A DNA stretch of 64,000 bases from Pseudomonadota bacterium (lineage in GTDB: Bacteria > Pseudomonadota > Gammaproteobacteria > Steroidobacterales > Steroidobacteraceae), in the NCBI GenBank assembly GCA_021838635.1, contig JAKCDC010000004.1, forward strand, positions 1 to 64,000, given 5' to 3'. The notes under the pieces are model-generated. The model saw only the letters and a list, made by a program, of their open reading frames with translations, made no database searches and had not been told where the DNA came from. Position 1 is the stretch's first letter; every line of letters starts with the position of its first letter. Positions 18,069 through 26,024 of the stretch are shown here, in pieces. The position numbers and the translations under genes are program-made.

Positions 18069-19648
18069 ACCTGCGTACGCATCTTGCGGTCTGCGACCCG
18101 AAGGCACTCGATTCAATCTTCGCACCGTATGATCAATGCCAGTTCCCCGGTGTCGCTGTTGCCGTTGCCATCGACGGCCGGCCGGTCTATCGGCGTGGGT
18201 TCGGCTTGGCTAACATGGAACTTCCTGTGCTACTCACGCCGGGCACGCGCATGCGCATCGGCTCGACGACCAAGCATTTCGTCGCGCTCGCCTTTTTGCT
18301 TCTCTGCGAAGAGGGACTCGCCAGCCTCGAGGCACACATCGGGCAGTACGTTCCGCAGCTGCATTCGGTGAATGACGCCGTGACCATGGGTGCGTTGATG
18401 AGCCATACGAGCGGCCTGCGCGACGTGTTCCAGGTTTCCATGTTCATGCACGGAATCGGACGTACGATCACTGACGCGCAGCTCCTGGAATATTACCGAC
18501 AGATCGACGACAGAGAATTTCCGGCCGGAACGGGCTGGAGCTACAACAATGGAGGCTACCTCCTGTTGACGGCCGCCATCGAGCGGATCACCGGGCAGAG
18601 GCTCGATGAAGTGCTCGAACAGAGGATCTTCGCGCCGCTTGGCATGTACGACACGCGGCTGCGGCGCTGGGACAATGATTTCTTGCCAAACAGCGCTTCG
18701 CTGCACATGCTCGATCCGCGCTGCGGGTATACCAAAGTTACGACGGGCATGGAGCTGACGGGCGCCGGCGGCATCGTGTCGAGCATGGATGACATGCTGC
18801 GTTGGCTGCATCACATGGACGCCCCGCTGGTCGGCTCGGCGGCCACCTGGCGCGTGCTGCGCTCGCCCGTCCTGCTTGCTGACGGTACGCCCACATCGTA
18901 CGGACTCGGGCTTGTCGCCGACCGTTATTTGGGTCTCGCGACGCTCTCGCACGCCGGCGGAGTATTCGGCGGAAATTCGCAGATGATCAAGGTGCCCGCG
19001 GCGGGCCTCGACATCTCGATCGCGGTGAATCGCGCGGATGCAAATGCGATCGACTTAGCCTTTCGGGTCATCGATGCCTGCGTTCCCGGGCTTGAGGCGG
19101 TGGCGAACGAGCCCATCGATCCGAACGTCTGCGGCGTCTACCGCTCGCCCAGGTCCGGACGAGTTTTGGAGGTCACGGCACTCGACGGACGCGGCGTCTT
19201 GAGGGTCGATGGCGGTATGCCCATGGGTCTGAGTCCGGCGGGATCGGGTGCCTGGAAGATGTCCCCGATGTTCGCATTTCTCGGTCTGACCGTCCGCACC
19301 GAGAGTGGCGGCCTCGTGTTCGGCCAGTTCGGTAGCGAGGACGTGCTCGAGCGACTGGTGCCCGCGAGCGCCGCGGTGCTCGGTGCGTACTCGGGGCGGT
19401 ATCGATGCGACGGGGTCGCGGTGACGGCGTGGGTACGCGAGGAGGACGGGGAGGCGCGCCTGATCACCGAGGGCCGCTTTGGCGTCGCCCGGTATGCGCT
19501 GCGGCCGCTCGGTGCACAGGTCTGGCAGGCCCAGGCGCTTGATCCGCTCGCCCCGACGGGCGGTGTGTTGACGTTTGCAGAGCGCGCCGACGATTTCACG
19601 CTGAACGCCGATCGCATGCGGAACGTTCGGTTCCAGCGGGTGGCGTAG
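18065..19648 (+). CDS. Serine hydrolase of the class C beta-lactamase fold, D-aminopeptidase-like
   Basis: 527 aa, without a signal peptide. The penicillin-binding-protein fold covers about residues 1-340: SxxK is S67-T-T-K70, YxN is Y160-N-N162 and the third box is the HAG near residue 296. Two C-terminal beta-barrel-like domains follow (about 350-430 and 435-527; LGAYSGRYRCDGVAVTAWV). This three-domain plan, length and motif spacing match Ochrobactrum anthropi D-aminopeptidase, which removes N-terminal D-amino acids. A start GGAG sits 8 bp upstream. The next gene encodes a dipeptide epimerase, supporting work on peptides with D-residues. It could instead be an esterase of the same fold. Confidence 0.8.
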   Translation: MNLRTHLAVCDPKALDSIFAPYDQCQFPGVAVAVAIDGRPVYRRGFGLANMELPVLLTPGTRMRIGSTTKHFVALAFLLLCEEGLASLEAHIGQYVPQLHSVNDAVTMGALMSHTSGLRDVFQVSMFMHGIGRTITDAQLLEYYRQIDDREFPAGTGWSYNNGGYLLLTAAIERITGQRLDEVLEQRIFAPLGMYDTRLRRWDNDFLPNSASLHMLDPRCGYTKVTTGMELTGAGGIVSSMDDMLRWLHHMDAPLVGSAATWRVLRSPVLLADGTPTSYGLGLVADRYLGLATLSHAGGVFGGNSQMIKVPAAGLDISIAVNRADANAIDLAFRVIDACVPGLEAVANEPIDPNVCGVYRSPRSGRVLEVTALDGRGVLRVDGGMPMGLSPAGSGAWKMSPMFAFLGLTVRTESGGLVFGQFGSEDVLERLVPASAAVLGAYSGRYRCDGVAVTAWVREEDGEARLITEGRFGVARYALRPLGAQVWQAQALDPLAPTGGVLTFAERADDFTLNADRMRNVRFQRVA

Positions 19649-19744
19649 GTGCCGTGCCCCGTCGTGCGCCGACGCCGGCCGCTCGCGGGCAGCTAGCCGC
19701 AGGTGTGTGTGCCGTCGGACTAATCGTTGATCGATGAGGTCTCG

Positions 19745-20746
19745 ATGTTGAAGATCACCGTCATTCCGGAGCGCTGGCCGATGAAAGAGCCAATACGCAT
19801 CTCGGGCTATGTGTTCACGCATTTCGACGTCTTGGTCGCCAATATCGAGCAGGACGGCATCCTTGGGTGCGGGGAAGCAAGCGGGGTGTACTACCACGAG
19901 GAGGATCCGCAGCGGATGGCCGCGCAGATCGAGCGGGTGCGCGCACAGCTCGAGTCCGGAATTTCCCGTACCACGCTGCGCGAGGTGCTGCCTCCCGGCG
20001 GAGCCCGGGCGGCGCTCGATGCCGCCCTGTGGGATCTCGAGGCCAAGCGCTCGGGTGTGTCGGTGTACGAGCGAGCGGGCGCTGGCGCTCCGCGCGCGCT
20101 CCCGACGACGTACACGGTCGGCGCCGACGCACCGGACCGCATGGCGCAGGCGGCGCGGGAATTCGCGACTGCGCCCCGCCTGAAACTGAAGCTCACCGGG
20201 GAGGATGACCTCGAGCGCCTGCGGGCCGTGCGCGCGGCCCGGCCCGAGGCGTGGATCGGCATCGACGCCAACCAGGGACTCACGCGCGCCTCGCTCGATG
20301 CGCTGCTGCCGGAGCTCGAGGCCTTGGGTGTGCAGCTGATCGAGCAGCCGTTGCCGGTGGGCCAGGAGGCGCAATTGCGCGGTCTGCGCTCGCCGATTCC
20401 GCTCGCGGCCGATGAAAGCGTCCAGGCGATGGGGGATCTCGCCCGTGCTCGGGGTATCTTCGACGTCGTCAATATCAAACTCGACAAATGCGGCGGACTC
20501 ACCGAGGCGTTGCTGATGGTGCACGAGATCCGTCGTCTCGGCATGCAGCCGATGGTCGGGTGCATGTCGAGCACCACGCTCGGGATCGCGCCGGCGTGCG
20601 TCGTCGGACAGCTGTGTGATCTGGTCGATCTCGACGCGCCGCTATTCCTGAGCGAGGACCGCAGTCCCGCGTCGGTCTACCGTGAAGGCTCGGTGCGCTG
20701 CCCGCAGGTGTGGGGGTTCCCCGCCCATCACGGTGCCCGAGGCTGA
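19745..20746 (+). CDS. Dipeptide epimerase (L-Ala-D/L-Glu epimerase-like, enolase superfamily)
   Basis: 333 aa. Muconate-lactonizing subgroup of the enolase superfamily. Catalytic pattern: KxK at K147-L-K149, metal ligands D174 (DAN), E200 (IEQPLP) and D223-E224 (ADES), and the second acid/base Lys near K245 (NIKLDKCGG). VGCMSSTTLGIAPA near residue 280 resembles the specificity segment of L-Ala-D/L-Glu epimerases, which convert murein-derived L-Ala-D-Glu to L-Ala-L-Glu. I use the ATG at 19745 (GAGG 7 bp upstream) instead of the TTG used by the ORF. It follows the D-aminopeptidase-like gene, which fits D-amino-acid peptide breakdown. Exact dipeptide unknown. Confidence 0.82.
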   Translation: MLKITVIPERWPMKEPIRISGYVFTHFDVLVANIEQDGILGCGEASGVYYHEEDPQRMAAQIERVRAQLESGISRTTLREVLPPGGARAALDAALWDLEAKRSGVSVYERAGAGAPRALPTTYTVGADAPDRMAQAAREFATAPRLKLKLTGEDDLERLRAVRAARPEAWIGIDANQGLTRASLDALLPELEALGVQLIEQPLPVGQEAQLRGLRSPIPLAADESVQAMGDLARARGIFDVVNIKLDKCGGLTEALLMVHEIRRLGMQPMVGCMSSTTLGIAPACVVGQLCDLVDLDAPLFLSEDRSPASVYREGSVRCPQVWGFPAHHGARG

Positions 20747-20817
20747 GTTCCGGTGCCGTGCGCGCGCGGGACCCGAGCGCCGCCTTTTGCCAGACGGATC
20801 GGGAGCGCGTGATCTCC

Positions 20818-21096
20818 ATGATTACTGAGCACGGGGAAGCGGGGCGTTTCACAACGCTGTGCCTTCGCGTGCTCGCGCAGGCCGATCCTGCGGCGCTGGG
20901 GCGTGTGCTCAGCTATTTTCAGACCCTGAATGTCGTGCCGCGGCGGGTCGTGGCGGAACTGGACTCCTCCGGCGCACAGCACATCCGGGTCGAGACCCTG
21001 GGCGTTAGTGTTCAGCAGCTCGCCATGATCGGGGCGAAGCTCGCGCAGCATCCGACCGTGGAGCACGCTGATTGGCATGTCCTTTATCCCGGGTGA
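20818..21096 (+). CDS. Small ACT-like domain protein
   Basis: 92 aa. The whole protein reads as one ACT-type beta-alpha-beta fold: FTTLCLRVLAQADPAALGRVLSYFQTLNVVPRRVVAEL, then IRVETLGVSVQQLAMIGAKLAQHPTVEHADW. ACT domains usually bind amino acids to control enzymes. There is no attached catalytic or DNA-binding domain. It follows the epimerase by 71 bp on the same strand, so it may sense an amino acid made by this block. The ATG at 20818 is used; the ORF's 36 upstream residues overlap the epimerase gene. Family call is moderate. Confidence 0.55.
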   Translation: MITEHGEAGRFTTLCLRVLAQADPAALGRVLSYFQTLNVVPRRVVAELDSSGAQHIRVETLGVSVQQLAMIGAKLAQHPTVEHADWHVLYPG

Positions 21097-21137
21097 GGCA
21101 CGAGTTTGTCTTGACGGGGCGACCCGGCGCGGCCACC

Positions 21138-21170
21138 CGGCCGTCCGGCGCAAACCCCGCCGGACGGCCG
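21138..21170. terminator. Bidirectional hairpin terminator
   Basis: A perfect 13-bp stem, CGGCCGTCCGGCG with CGCCGGACGGCCG, and a 7-nt loop (CAAACCC). It sits between the convergent ACT-like and DUF1993 genes and so can serve both. Confidence 0.72.
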
Positions 21171-21182
21171 ATCTGCGCAGTC

Positions 21183-21701
21183 TCAGACCATCGTCATCGG
21201 AATACCGGCGAGATAGTCGCGCTTGCCGAGCTCCACGCCTGAGTGGCGCAGGATCCCGTATGCGGTGCTGATGTGGAAGTAGAAGTTTGCTAGCACGAAG
21301 TGGTTGAGGTAATCGACCCCGCGCATCTTCGCCTTGTTCTCACGACCCAGCGGGAAAATTATCTCGCGCTCGGCCGAGGCGTCGATTTTGGCCTTGTCGA
21401 GCGTCTTGACGAAGGTGATCGTCTTGGCGATCCGCGTCTTCAGCTCGGCAAACGACTGTTCGTTGTCTTCGTGTTTGGGAGGTTCGACGTCGGCGAGCCG
21501 TGCACCGCCGTTCTTGGCCGCATCGCAGGCGATTTGTACCTGACGGGTGAGCGGGAACATGTCCGGAAACAGCCGGGTGTTGAGCAGTATCGCCGCATCG
21601 AATTTCTTTGCCGCGGCATAGGCTTCCGCCTTGTCGAGCATCGAGGCGAGTGCGTTGAGTCCGATCTCGAACGATGAAATCGCTGCGTTTGACATCGACA
21701 T
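21183..21701 (-). CDS. DUF1993 family protein
   Basis: 172 aa. Matches the DUF1993 family, small helical proteins related to the DinB/YfiT four-helix fold: NALASMLDKAEAYAAAKKFD, LFPDMFPLTRQVQIACDAAK, FPLGRENKAKMRGVDYLNHFVLANFYFHIS and TAYGILRHSGVELGKRDYLAG. The function of the family is not established. I start at the ATG at 21701, which has GAGG 7 bp upstream; the 72 further residues of the ORF are not conserved. Single gene, convergent with the peptide block. Confidence 0.85.
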   Translation of the reverse strand: MSMSNAAISSFEIGLNALASMLDKAEAYAAAKKFDAAILLNTRLFPDMFPLTRQVQIACDAAKNGGARLADVEPPKHEDNEQSFAELKTRIAKTITFVKTLDKAKIDASAEREIIFPLGRENKAKMRGVDYLNHFVLANFYFHISTAYGILRHSGVELGKRDYLAGIPMTMV

Positions 21702-22362
21702 GAAATGACCTCGTGGTGGTATGAATGATCCGGCGTGCCGCGGGTGCAGCCTGCGTTGGCGCATGAGCGCTGCTTGACTCGCTGCCGGCATGATGCCTCT
21801 GGAAACATGACGTTTCGTGCATCCTGCGACCAGCCGAGAGGCCGCTGCGACAGCGGTCGTCGTGGCGGCGCCTGAATTCTGGAACGGTCGGCATCCTGGT
21901 GCAGCGCCGTGCGGCAAGGGTACCGCTCGCGCGGTGTCCTTTTAGCAGGCTGCGGTAGGGGCGGGCGAGAAAATTCGATTCGGACGCGGTCCATGAGGCG
22001 CCGAGGCCGGTGCTGGCGGATGCGCTGCGGGGAGGCCGCCTCGGTCGGGGATGTGGTCGTTCATGTTCCCCTACGGCGCCTCGAGCAGTCGCCGCCGCAG
22101 GCGCTCGATGCCTTCTTCGGGGCTGTCGTGCAACGCTCCTTCGGCACGGGCAATCTGGGCCGCAGAGTCAGGGCCGCGCCCCTGGGGCTTCTCGTGCGGG
22201 TGAGTGAGTGTCCGCGGACGACCGGGCTTGGGGGGAGGCCCGCGCCGGTCCCGGCGCCTGCCATTCGGTTAGACTGCAAGCGCCTTGCCGGGCGACACAG
22301 GAGTTCGGGATGCGAGCGGCGCGCTACCATGCCGGCGTGCTGCGGCGCTCCGTTGAAGGTCC
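21702..22362. other. 0.66 kb divergent region without a clear gene
   Basis: Promoters for DUF1993 (leftward) and the dehydrogenase (rightward) must be here. Competing ORFs on both strands (21909-22616, 22010-22207, 22061-22330) look random. One minus-strand frame ends in a helix-like stretch (DSPEEGIERLRRRLLEAP, stop near 22074), but I find no convincing start. Confidence 0.4.
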
Positions 22363-23445
22363 ATGAACCGATCGATCGATGCCGACGCGCTGCGCCGCCT
22401 CGGAGCGGACTTGCTGGTGCAGGCCGGAGTGCCGGCAGCGGATGCGCGGCTGCTGGCCGACACGCTGGTCACCGCGGAGCAGTGGGGCCACGCCTCGCAC
22501 GGCATGCTGCGTCTGCCGTGGTATCTGGCGCGGCTGCGCAGCGGTGCTATGACTGCGGTGACGCAATCGCAGCTTGTGCTCGACAACGGTGCGGTTGCGG
22601 TGATCGATGGTCGTGACGGCATTGGCCAGGTCCTGGCGCAGGAGGCGACCCGAGTGGGGATCGCTCGGGCGCAGGCACATGGCGTGAGTGTCGTGGCGGT
22701 ACGCAACTCCAATCATTTCGGTACCGCGGCGTACTTCACGCGTCAGTGCGCGCACCAGGGCTGCATCGGTGTGCTGGCGACGAACGCGAGTCCGGCTATG
22801 GCGCCGTGGGGCGGCCGGACAAAGGCGCTCGGCACCAATCCCTGGTCCATCGCTGCCCCGGCGGGGGCACGCGGGGTCGTCGTGATGGACATCGCCAACA
22901 CCGCGGTGGCGCGCGGCAAGATCTACGCGGCCGCGCAGCGCAACGAGGCGATTCCGGCTGGTTGGGCTGCGGATGGACGCGGCGTTCCGACCACCGATGC
23001 GCACACGGCATTGCAGGGTCTGATCCTGCCCATGGCCGGACACAAGGGCTACATCATCTCGTTCATGATGGACGTGCTCGCCGGGGTGTTGACTGGGAGC
23101 GCCTTCGGTGCGGGGGTGGCCGGGCCGTATGTCGCTGACCGCGCGAGCGGTTGCGGGCACCTGTTCATTACGATCCAGATCGACGCTCTGATGCCGCGCG
23201 CGCAGTTCGAGCAGCGCCTCGCGCGACTCATCGAGGAGGTGAAGGCAGTTCCGCGGGCGGCGGGCATCGAGGAGATCTTCTTTCCCGGGGAGATCGAGGC
23301 TCGGCGGTGCGCCGAGAGCAGGACGCGGGGCCTCTCGATCCCGGAACAGACGTGGAAGACGCTGTCGGAACTCGCGGCGCAATCCACTGTGGCGATGCCG
23401 GGGATTCGCGCGGCGGCAGGGCCGGCCGAGTGCGGGCCATCGTGA
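22363..23445 (+). CDS. Ldh-family NAD(P)-dependent oxidoreductase (malate/L-lactate dehydrogenase type)
   Basis: 360 aa. Member of the malate/L-lactate/sulfolactate dehydrogenase family, which reduces 2-oxoacids and is unrelated to classical Rossmann LDH. Family marks: catalytic-region GHASHGMLRLPWYL, VAVRNSNHFGTAAYFT, TNASPAMAPWGG, ALGTNPWSIAAPA, VMDIANTAVARGKI and MAGHKGYIISFMMDVLAGVLTGSAFG. Length is normal. Its stop overlaps the start of a monooxygenase-like gene (GTGA), so the two are coupled. Substrate cannot be fixed from sequence; members use malate, ureidoglycolate, sulfolactate or delta-1-piperideine-2-carboxylate. Confidence 0.88.
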   Translation: MNRSIDADALRRLGADLLVQAGVPAADARLLADTLVTAEQWGHASHGMLRLPWYLARLRSGAMTAVTQSQLVLDNGAVAVIDGRDGIGQVLAQEATRVGIARAQAHGVSVVAVRNSNHFGTAAYFTRQCAHQGCIGVLATNASPAMAPWGGRTKALGTNPWSIAAPAGARGVVVMDIANTAVARGKIYAAAQRNEAIPAGWAADGRGVPTTDAHTALQGLILPMAGHKGYIISFMMDVLAGVLTGSAFGAGVAGPYVADRASGCGHLFITIQIDALMPRAQFEQRLARLIEEVKAVPRAAGIEEIFFPGEIEARRCAESRTRGLSIPEQTWKTLSELAAQSTVAMPGIRAAAGPAECGPS

Positions 23446-23744
23446 TCGCACTCATCGTCACACTGGAAGTCCACGCCGACCAACTGGAGCGCTTTCTCGC
23501 CGCGATCCGCCAGAACGCGCAGCACAGCTTCACGCGCGAGCACGGCTGCAAGTATTTCGACGTCACGCAGGACGCGCAGCGGCCGACGCATTTCGTTTTT
23601 TACGAGCTCTACACCGATGAGGCGGCGCTCGAGGCACATCGTGCGGCTGCGCACGTTGCCGAATGGCGTCGGGCCGCCGAGGCCTGCGTCGTCCCGGGAA
23701 GCCAGATCAATACCGTCTGCCGCCAGCTGTTTCATTTCGCCTGA
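23442..23744 (+). CDS. Putative quinol monooxygenase (ABM domain)
   Basis: 100 aa. Dimeric alpha-beta-barrel protein of the YgiN/ABM type: IALIVTLEVHADQLERFLAAIRQNAQHSFTREHGCKYFDV, THFVFYELYTDEAALEAHRAAAHVAEW. Such proteins oxidise quinols or detoxify reactive carbonyl metabolites without a cofactor. I start at the GTG whose TG is shared with the preceding stop; a GTG four codons earlier is also possible. Translational coupling suggests it acts with the Ldh-type dehydrogenase. Confidence 0.75.
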   Translation: MIALIVTLEVHADQLERFLAAIRQNAQHSFTREHGCKYFDVTQDAQRPTHFVFYELYTDEAALEAHRAAAHVAEWRRAAEACVVPGSQINTVCRQLFHFA

Positions 23745-23950
23745 GCGTCCGCGACCGAGCCGCCCCCGGTGGCACTGGGCCTGCCCGTGCGTTGGGCGCG
23801 GGTCGGCGGCGCTCGGCATTGAGTCGCCAAGGCCATTACAATGACCGCGGGGAGAGTTTCTGGCGGCGGCTTGCGGCGAGGGTTTGCGCCGGCGTTTGAT
23901 CGTCCGGGCAGCATCGCTGCGGCGCGGCCACCTTTACAGAGGATGGCGAG

Positions 23951-25114
23951 ATGCGACACATGTATTACGCTGTGGCGGCCACGGCTCTCCTGGGGGCATT
24001 GGGGACGCAGACGAGTTACGCCGTGACGGCAACCAAGGCGGTATTCGGGCACCTGCCCGATGGCAGAGCCGTGTATGCGGTCACGCTGCGCAACCGGGCG
24101 GGAATCACGGTCCGGCTGCTGACCTACGGAGCACGGGTGCAGGAGATTCTCACGCCGGATCGCAACGGACACTTCGCGGACGTGGCGCTCGGCTACCCCA
24201 CGTTGCGCGGCTATCTCAGTAAGTCCGATCCGTACTTCGGTGCCACCGTCGGGCGATTCGCCAACCGGATCGCAAAGGGCCGCTTCACGCTGAATGGCCA
24301 CACGTATCAGTTGCCGATCAACGACGGACCGAACTCGCTGCACGGCGGCACGAAGGGGTTCGACCGGCGCTTATGGACGGTGCTCGGCGTGCACCGCGGA
24401 CGATCCCTGGGTAGCGTCACTCTGCGCTACGTCAGTCCGAACGGTCAGGAAGGCTATCCGGGTACGCTCACCGCGACCGTGACCTACGCGCTCTCGAACC
24501 GTAACCAGCTCTTTATCCGCTATCGGGCCACGACCAATGCCCCGACCATCGTGAATTTGAGCAACCACACCTACTGGAATCTCTCGGGCGAGGGCTCCGG
24601 CAGCATCCTTAATGAGCAGCTCATGATTCCGGCGGCGGACATCACGCCAACGGACGCGACGCAGATCCCGACGGGCGTGATCCGGCCGGTGGCCGGTACG
24701 CCGTTCGACTTCCGCACGCCCAAGCTCATCGGACGCGACATCCTCGACGGCCACTCGCGCCAGCTGGTCTTCGGTCGCGGCTACGACATGAACTGGGTGT
24801 TCGGCCGCGGACCTATTGCCGGACTGCGCCTGATGGCCCGGATCGTCGATCCGGTCTCCGGTCGGGTGCTTACGTTGCAGTCGAACCAGCCCGGCCTGCA
24901 GTTCTACAGCGGCAATTATCTCAACGGCACCATCGTTGGCATTTCCGGGCACATTTATCGGCAGGGTGATGCGTTCGTGCTCGAGCCGCAGGTCTTCCCG
25001 GATACGCCGAATCACCCGAACTTCGGCTCGGCGCGGCTGAATCCCGGTCAGGTCTACCGCAATAATATTGTGTATACCTTTTCGACGATGTCCGCCGGCG
25101 CGGCGAAGCGGTGA
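23951..25114 (+). CDS. Secreted aldose 1-epimerase (galactose mutarotase)
   Basis: 387 aa. Interconverts alpha and beta anomers of galactose or glucose. A signal peptide (MRHMYYAVAATALLGALGTQTSYA) places it in the periplasm. Family marks: RVQEILTPDRNG, GATVGRFANRIAKGRF, NDGPNSLHGG with the first catalytic His, NLSNHTYWNLSGEGSG with the second, and the catalytic Glu in FVLEPQVFPDTPNHPNFG. A GAGG ribosome site precedes the ATG. It heads a cluster with KDPGal aldolase and a sodium-sugar symporter, which fits galactose use; the gene itself closes with its own hairpin. Confidence 0.92.
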   Translation: MRHMYYAVAATALLGALGTQTSYAVTATKAVFGHLPDGRAVYAVTLRNRAGITVRLLTYGARVQEILTPDRNGHFADVALGYPTLRGYLSKSDPYFGATVGRFANRIAKGRFTLNGHTYQLPINDGPNSLHGGTKGFDRRLWTVLGVHRGRSLGSVTLRYVSPNGQEGYPGTLTATVTYALSNRNQLFIRYRATTNAPTIVNLSNHTYWNLSGEGSGSILNEQLMIPAADITPTDATQIPTGVIRPVAGTPFDFRTPKLIGRDILDGHSRQLVFGRGYDMNWVFGRGPIAGLRLMARIVDPVSGRVLTLQSNQPGLQFYSGNYLNGTIVGISGHIYRQGDAFVLEPQVFPDTPNHPNFGSARLNPGQVYRNNIVYTFSTMSAGAAKR

Positions 25115-25120
25115 TGCACG

Positions 25121-25152
25121 CGGGACGGCCGGGCGGTGGCCTGGCCGTCCCG
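25121..25152 (+). terminator. Hairpin terminator after the mutarotase gene
   Basis: A perfect 10-bp stem (CGGGACGGCC with GGCCGTCCCG) and a 12-nt loop begin 6 bp after the stop codon. No U-tract. Confidence 0.6.
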
Positions 25153-25203
25153 TTGCCGGGGCGCCGCGTTTGGCATGCAGAGGCAGACTTTTGCCGTCAA
25201 GCG

Positions 25204-25222
25204 GATTAATCTTATGAATAAG
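25204..25222. promoter_or_regulatory. Palindromic AT-rich site before the aldolase-symporter operon
   Basis: GATTAATC (perfect palindrome) overlaps CTTAT-GA-ATAAG (5-bp arms) in an otherwise GC-rich gap, about 150 bp upstream of the aldolase ATG. It is a good candidate operator; no regulator gene is present nearby. Confidence 0.35.
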
Positions 25223-25369
25223 GCGAGATCAGGCCGATGGCGCACCGGAGCCTGTCTCTCATATCGACGCCGGATCGGCGGATCCTTGCGCTGAGTGCGC
25301 GTGGCCGGAGCGACACTGGCGCCAAGCGCCTTGCGCGCGTGGCGTTGTGGACATTTGGGGGGGCATGAG

Positions 25370-26014
25370 ATGACGATGAGACACGTGGTTGGCGCGGCGA
25401 CCCCGCCGGTGATCGCCATCCTTCGCGGCGTAACGCCGGCGGAGGCGATCGATATTGGTGGCGCGCTGATTGACGGCGGGATCCGCATGATGGAGGTGCC
25501 GCTGAACTCCCCTCAGCCGCTGGAGAGCATCGCGCGGTTGACCGGCAGGTTCGGCGAGCAGGCGTTGATTGGTGCCGGCACCGTGCTCACGGTGCAGGAT
25601 GTCGAGGAGGCTGCCGCAGCCGGGGCGCGGCTGGTGGTCTCGCCGCACACCGATCCGCAGGTGATCCGGCGTACGGTGGATCTCGGACTCGATAGCTTTC
25701 CGGGGTTCCTCTCCGCGAGCGAGGCGTTCTGCGCGCTCCAGGCCGGCGCCACGCAGCTGAAGCTCTTCCCGGCCCTCACTGTGGGGACGCTCTACCTGAA
25801 GGCCTTGCGCGAAGTGCTGCCCCGCACCGCCGGGGTCTGGGCGGTCGGCGGCACCGGTGCGCACGATCTTGCCAGCTGGCTTGAGGCCGGGGCTGCGGGC
25901 ATCGGGGTCGGCGGCTCACTCTATAAAGCCGCAGATGCCCCGTCTCTGGTGCGCGAGCGCGCACAGGCGCTGCATGCCGCATGGGCGCGCCACCTGGCGA
26001 CCCGGCGCGCCTGA
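25370..26014 (+). CDS. dgoA: 2-dehydro-3-deoxy-6-phosphogalactonate aldolase
   Basis: 214 aa. Class I aldolase that splits 2-keto-3-deoxy-6-phosphogalactonate into pyruvate and glyceraldehyde 3-phosphate, last step of the De Ley-Doudoroff galactonate route. Marks: IAILRGVTPAEA, the catalytic Glu in MEVPLNSPQPLESI, IGAGTVLT, VVSPHTDPQVI, the Schiff-base Lys in LKLFPA, and WAVGGTGAHDLASWLEAGAAGIGVGGSLY. VPLNSPQP favours the KDPGal (DgoA) branch over KDPG aldolase. The start ATG follows a G-run; the 25 earlier ORF residues are not conserved. The symporter gene begins 10 bp later. Kinase and galactonate dehydratase are not in the window. Confidence 0.87.
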   Translation: MTMRHVVGAATPPVIAILRGVTPAEAIDIGGALIDGGIRMMEVPLNSPQPLESIARLTGRFGEQALIGAGTVLTVQDVEEAAAAGARLVVSPHTDPQVIRRTVDLGLDSFPGFLSASEAFCALQAGATQLKLFPALTVGTLYLKALREVLPRTAGVWAVGGTGAHDLASWLEAGAAGIGVGGSLYKAADAPSLVRERAQALHAAWARHLATRRA

Positions 26015-26024
26015 GAGGTCGAAC

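Noticed and set aside
19055-20524. 489-aa minus-strand ORF
   Set aside because: Antisense to the serine hydrolase and epimerase genes; no recognisable domain.
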